Assembly (NCBI GenBank): GCA_017510875.1
Contig: JAFWLX010000252.1
Span: forward strand, 1 to 13,166
Source of the DNA: Atopobiaceae bacterium
Lineage (GTDB): Bacteria; Actinomycetota; Coriobacteriia; Coriobacteriales; Atopobiaceae
DNA length: 13,166 bases
Direction: 5' to 3'
This document shows positions 11,593 to 13,166 of the stretch, piece by piece. The position numbers and the translations under genes are program-made. How positions within the stretch are numbered: the stretch's first letter is position 1; the number at the start of each line of letters is the position of its first letter. Under the pieces are notes generated by a model that was given only the letters and a program-made list of their open reading frames with translations, did not search any database and had not been told where the DNA came from.

Positions 11593-13166
11593 ATGTCAAA
11601 GATCCTTGGTATCGACCTTGGCACCACCAACTCAGCTATGGCAGTCTTCGAGGGCGGAGAGCCCTCGATTATCGTGAACGCTGAGGGCGACCGCACCACC
11701 CCGTCCGTTGTTGGCTTCCGTGCCGACGGCGACCGCATTGTGGGCAAGGCTGCAAAGAACCAGGCAGTCACCAACCCCACCAACACTGTTTTCTCCATCA
11801 AGCGTTTTATGGGCCGTCGTTTTGACGAGGTTACCTCCGAGATCAAGACCGTCCCGTACAAGGTCAAGCCCGGCACCGGCAACCGCGCTGTCGTCGAGAT
11901 TGACGGCGAGGACTTCACGCCCGAGCAGATCAGCGCCATGATTCTCTCCAAGATGAAGGCAGACGCCGAGAAGTATCTTGGCGAGACCGTAACCGACGCC
12001 GTTATCACCGTTCCTGCATACTTCAATGACGCCCAGCGTCAGGCCACCAAGGACGCTGGCAAGATTGCCGGCCTCAACGTGCAGCGTATCGTCAACGAGC
12101 CCACGGCAGCCGCTCTTGCCTACGGCCTTGACAAGAAGGGCCTTGACCAGAAGGTTCTGGTCTTCGACCTTGGCGGCGGCACCTTTGACGTCTCGCTGCT
12201 CGAGCTTGCCGACGGTGTGGTAGAGGTTCTTGCCACCAACGGCGACAACCACCTGGGCGGCGACGACTGGGATCAGAAGGTCATCGACTGGCTGGCCGAC
12301 AAGTTCAAGGGCGACTACGGCATTGACCTGCGCACCGACCCCATGGCTCTGCAGCGCCTTAAGGAGGCCGCCGAGAACGCCAAGAAGGAGCTCTCCAGCG
12401 CCCAGCAGGCTACCGTTAACCTGCCCTTCATCTCGATGGACGCCTCTGGCCCCAAGCACCTTGACTACACGCTTACCCGCTCCGAGTTTGAGCGCATCAC
12501 GCGCGACCTTCTCGATCGCTGCAAGGGTCCCGTGACCCAGGCCCTGCGTGACGCTGGTCTGCAGATCAGCCAGGTTGACGAGGTCATCCTCGTGGGTGGC
12601 TCCACTCGTATGCCCGCTGTGCAGGAGCTTGTAAAGCAGATGACCGGCAAGAAGCCCAACATGTCCGTGAACCCCGACGAGGTTGTGGCCGACGGCGCAG
12701 CCGTTCAGGGCGGCGTGCTGAGCAACGCCGAGGGCGCCTCTGGCATCCTGCTGCTTGACGTGACCCCGCTTTCGCTGGGCGTCGAGACCATGGGCGGCAT
12801 CATGACCAAGATGATCGACCGCAACACCACCATCCCCACCTCCAAGACCGAGATTTACTCCACGGCGGCTGACAACCAAACCTCCGTCGAGATCAACGTC
12901 CTGCAGGGCGAGCGCGAGATGGCTCGCGACAACAAGAGCCTTGGCAAGTTCAACCTCACCGGCATTCCTGCGGCTCGCCGCGGTGTCCCGCAGATCGAGG
13001 TCACCTTTGACATCGATGCCAACGGCATCGTAAAGGTCACGGCCAAGGACAAGGGCACCGGCAAGCAGCAGCAGATCACCATCTCTGGCTCCACCGCTCT
13101 GTCTGACGAGGAAGTCGACCGCATGGTCAAGGACGCCGAGGCTCACGCCGAGGAGGACAAGGCCAA
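11593..13166 (+). CDS. dnaK: Molecular chaperone DnaK (Hsp70), 3' end beyond the window
   Basis: ATP-driven chaperone that binds exposed hydrophobic segments with DnaJ and GrpE. The visible 524 residues, of about 630 expected, hold the complete nucleotide-binding domain and most of the substrate-binding beta domain: LGIDLGTTNS (5-14), VPAYFNDAQRQATKDAG (140-156), FDLGGGTFDVS (191-201), ILVGGSTRMPA (332-342), and the interdomain linker LLLDVTPLSLG ending near 396. Most of the body resembles actinobacterial DnaK (for example DNHLGGDDWDQKVIDWL), but residues 75-101 hold an extra ~22 residues after RFMG that Mycobacterium and Bacillus DnaK lack and E. coli DnaK has. AAGGAAG precedes the ATG by 5 bases. 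The lid domain and any grpE/dnaJ are outside the window. A long open frame on the opposite strand is a coding shadow. Confidence 0.98.
   Translation, partial: MSKILGIDLGTTNSAMAVFEGGEPSIIVNAEGDRTTPSVVGFRADGDRIVGKAAKNQAVTNPTNTVFSIKRFMGRRFDEVTSEIKTVPYKVKPGTGNRAVVEIDGEDFTPEQISAMILSKMKADAEKYLGETVTDAVITVPAYFNDAQRQATKDAGKIAGLNVQRIVNEPTAAALAYGLDKKGLDQKVLVFDLGGGTFDVSLLELADGVVEVLATNGDNHLGGDDWDQKVIDWLADKFKGDYGIDLRTDPMALQRLKEAAENAKKELSSAQQATVNLPFISMDASGPKHLDYTLTRSEFERITRDLLDRCKGPVTQALRDAGLQISQVDEVILVGGSTRMPAVQELVKQMTGKKPNMSVNPDEVVADGAAVQGGVLSNAEGASGILLLDVTPLSLGVETMGGIMTKMIDRNTTIPTSKTEIYSTAADNQTSVEINVLQGEREMARDNKSLGKFNLTGIPAARRGVPQIEVTFDIDANGIVKVTAKDKGTGKQQQITISGSTALSDEEVDRMVKDAEAHAEEDKA

Noticed and set aside
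11632..13146. A 504-codon open frame on the strand opposite dnaK
   Set aside because: Long antisense frames opposite dnaK are a known artefact of its codon use. The sense strand encodes an unmistakable DnaK, and the antisense product is a Val/Leu/Gly-rich string without recognisable motifs.

Overview
This window looks like an ordinary chromosomal stretch from an anaerobic Coriobacteriia-type actinobacterium (Olsenella/Collinsella/Atopobium relatives). The evidence is a moderately GC-rich sequence, a DnaK whose body resembles actinobacterial DnaK, an indolepyruvate:ferredoxin oxidoreductase typical of amino-acid-fermenting anaerobes, and an HTH plus Ser/Thr-kinase pair of a kind I associate with gut Gram-positives. 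The assignment is an inference from gene content recognised by eye; no search was run.

Layout. (1) 37-1476, minus: a DEAD-box RNA helicase with a polybasic insert. (2) A divergent 304-base region (1477-1780) with a candidate operator, a -10-like box and a 16-codon leader ORF, then metA (1781-2749, plus), which carries the Glu111 signature of an acetyl-CoA-using homoserine acyltransferase. (3) An AMP-forming acyl-CoA ligase (2783-4522, plus). (4) A 220-base non-coding stretch with a 55-nt hairpin, a short direct repeat and a bidirectional terminator-like hairpin, then a DUF975 membrane protein (4744-5442, minus) with its own promoter. (5) iorA-iorB (5739-8148, plus), closed by a strong intrinsic terminator. 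(6) A probable signalling operon: HTH protein (8276-8758) and membrane-attached Ser/Thr kinase (8761-9948), followed by a membrane-anchored FxLYD-type protein (10063-10545). (7) Two terminator hairpins, then a Cys-rich pentapeptide-repeat protein (10732-11331, minus). (8) dnaK (11593 onward, plus), cut by the window end.

How the genes work together. IorAB oxidises aryl-pyruvates from aromatic amino acids to aryl-acetyl-CoA and reduces ferredoxin; the nearby acyl-CoA ligase could link CoA thioesters and free acids, although its substrate cannot be read from sequence. The HTH and kinase genes are 2 bases apart and very likely act as one module. MetA feeds methionine synthesis. DnaK is general protein-folding machinery.

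The most interesting observations are the compact HTH/kinase/FxLYD signalling locus, a Gram-negative-type ~22-residue insert in an otherwise actinobacterial-looking DnaK, the metA leader ORF, the cysteine ladder in the pentapeptide-repeat protein, and the 55-nt hairpin at 4554-4608. I found no CRISPR array, rRNA, tRNA, transposase or phage gene.
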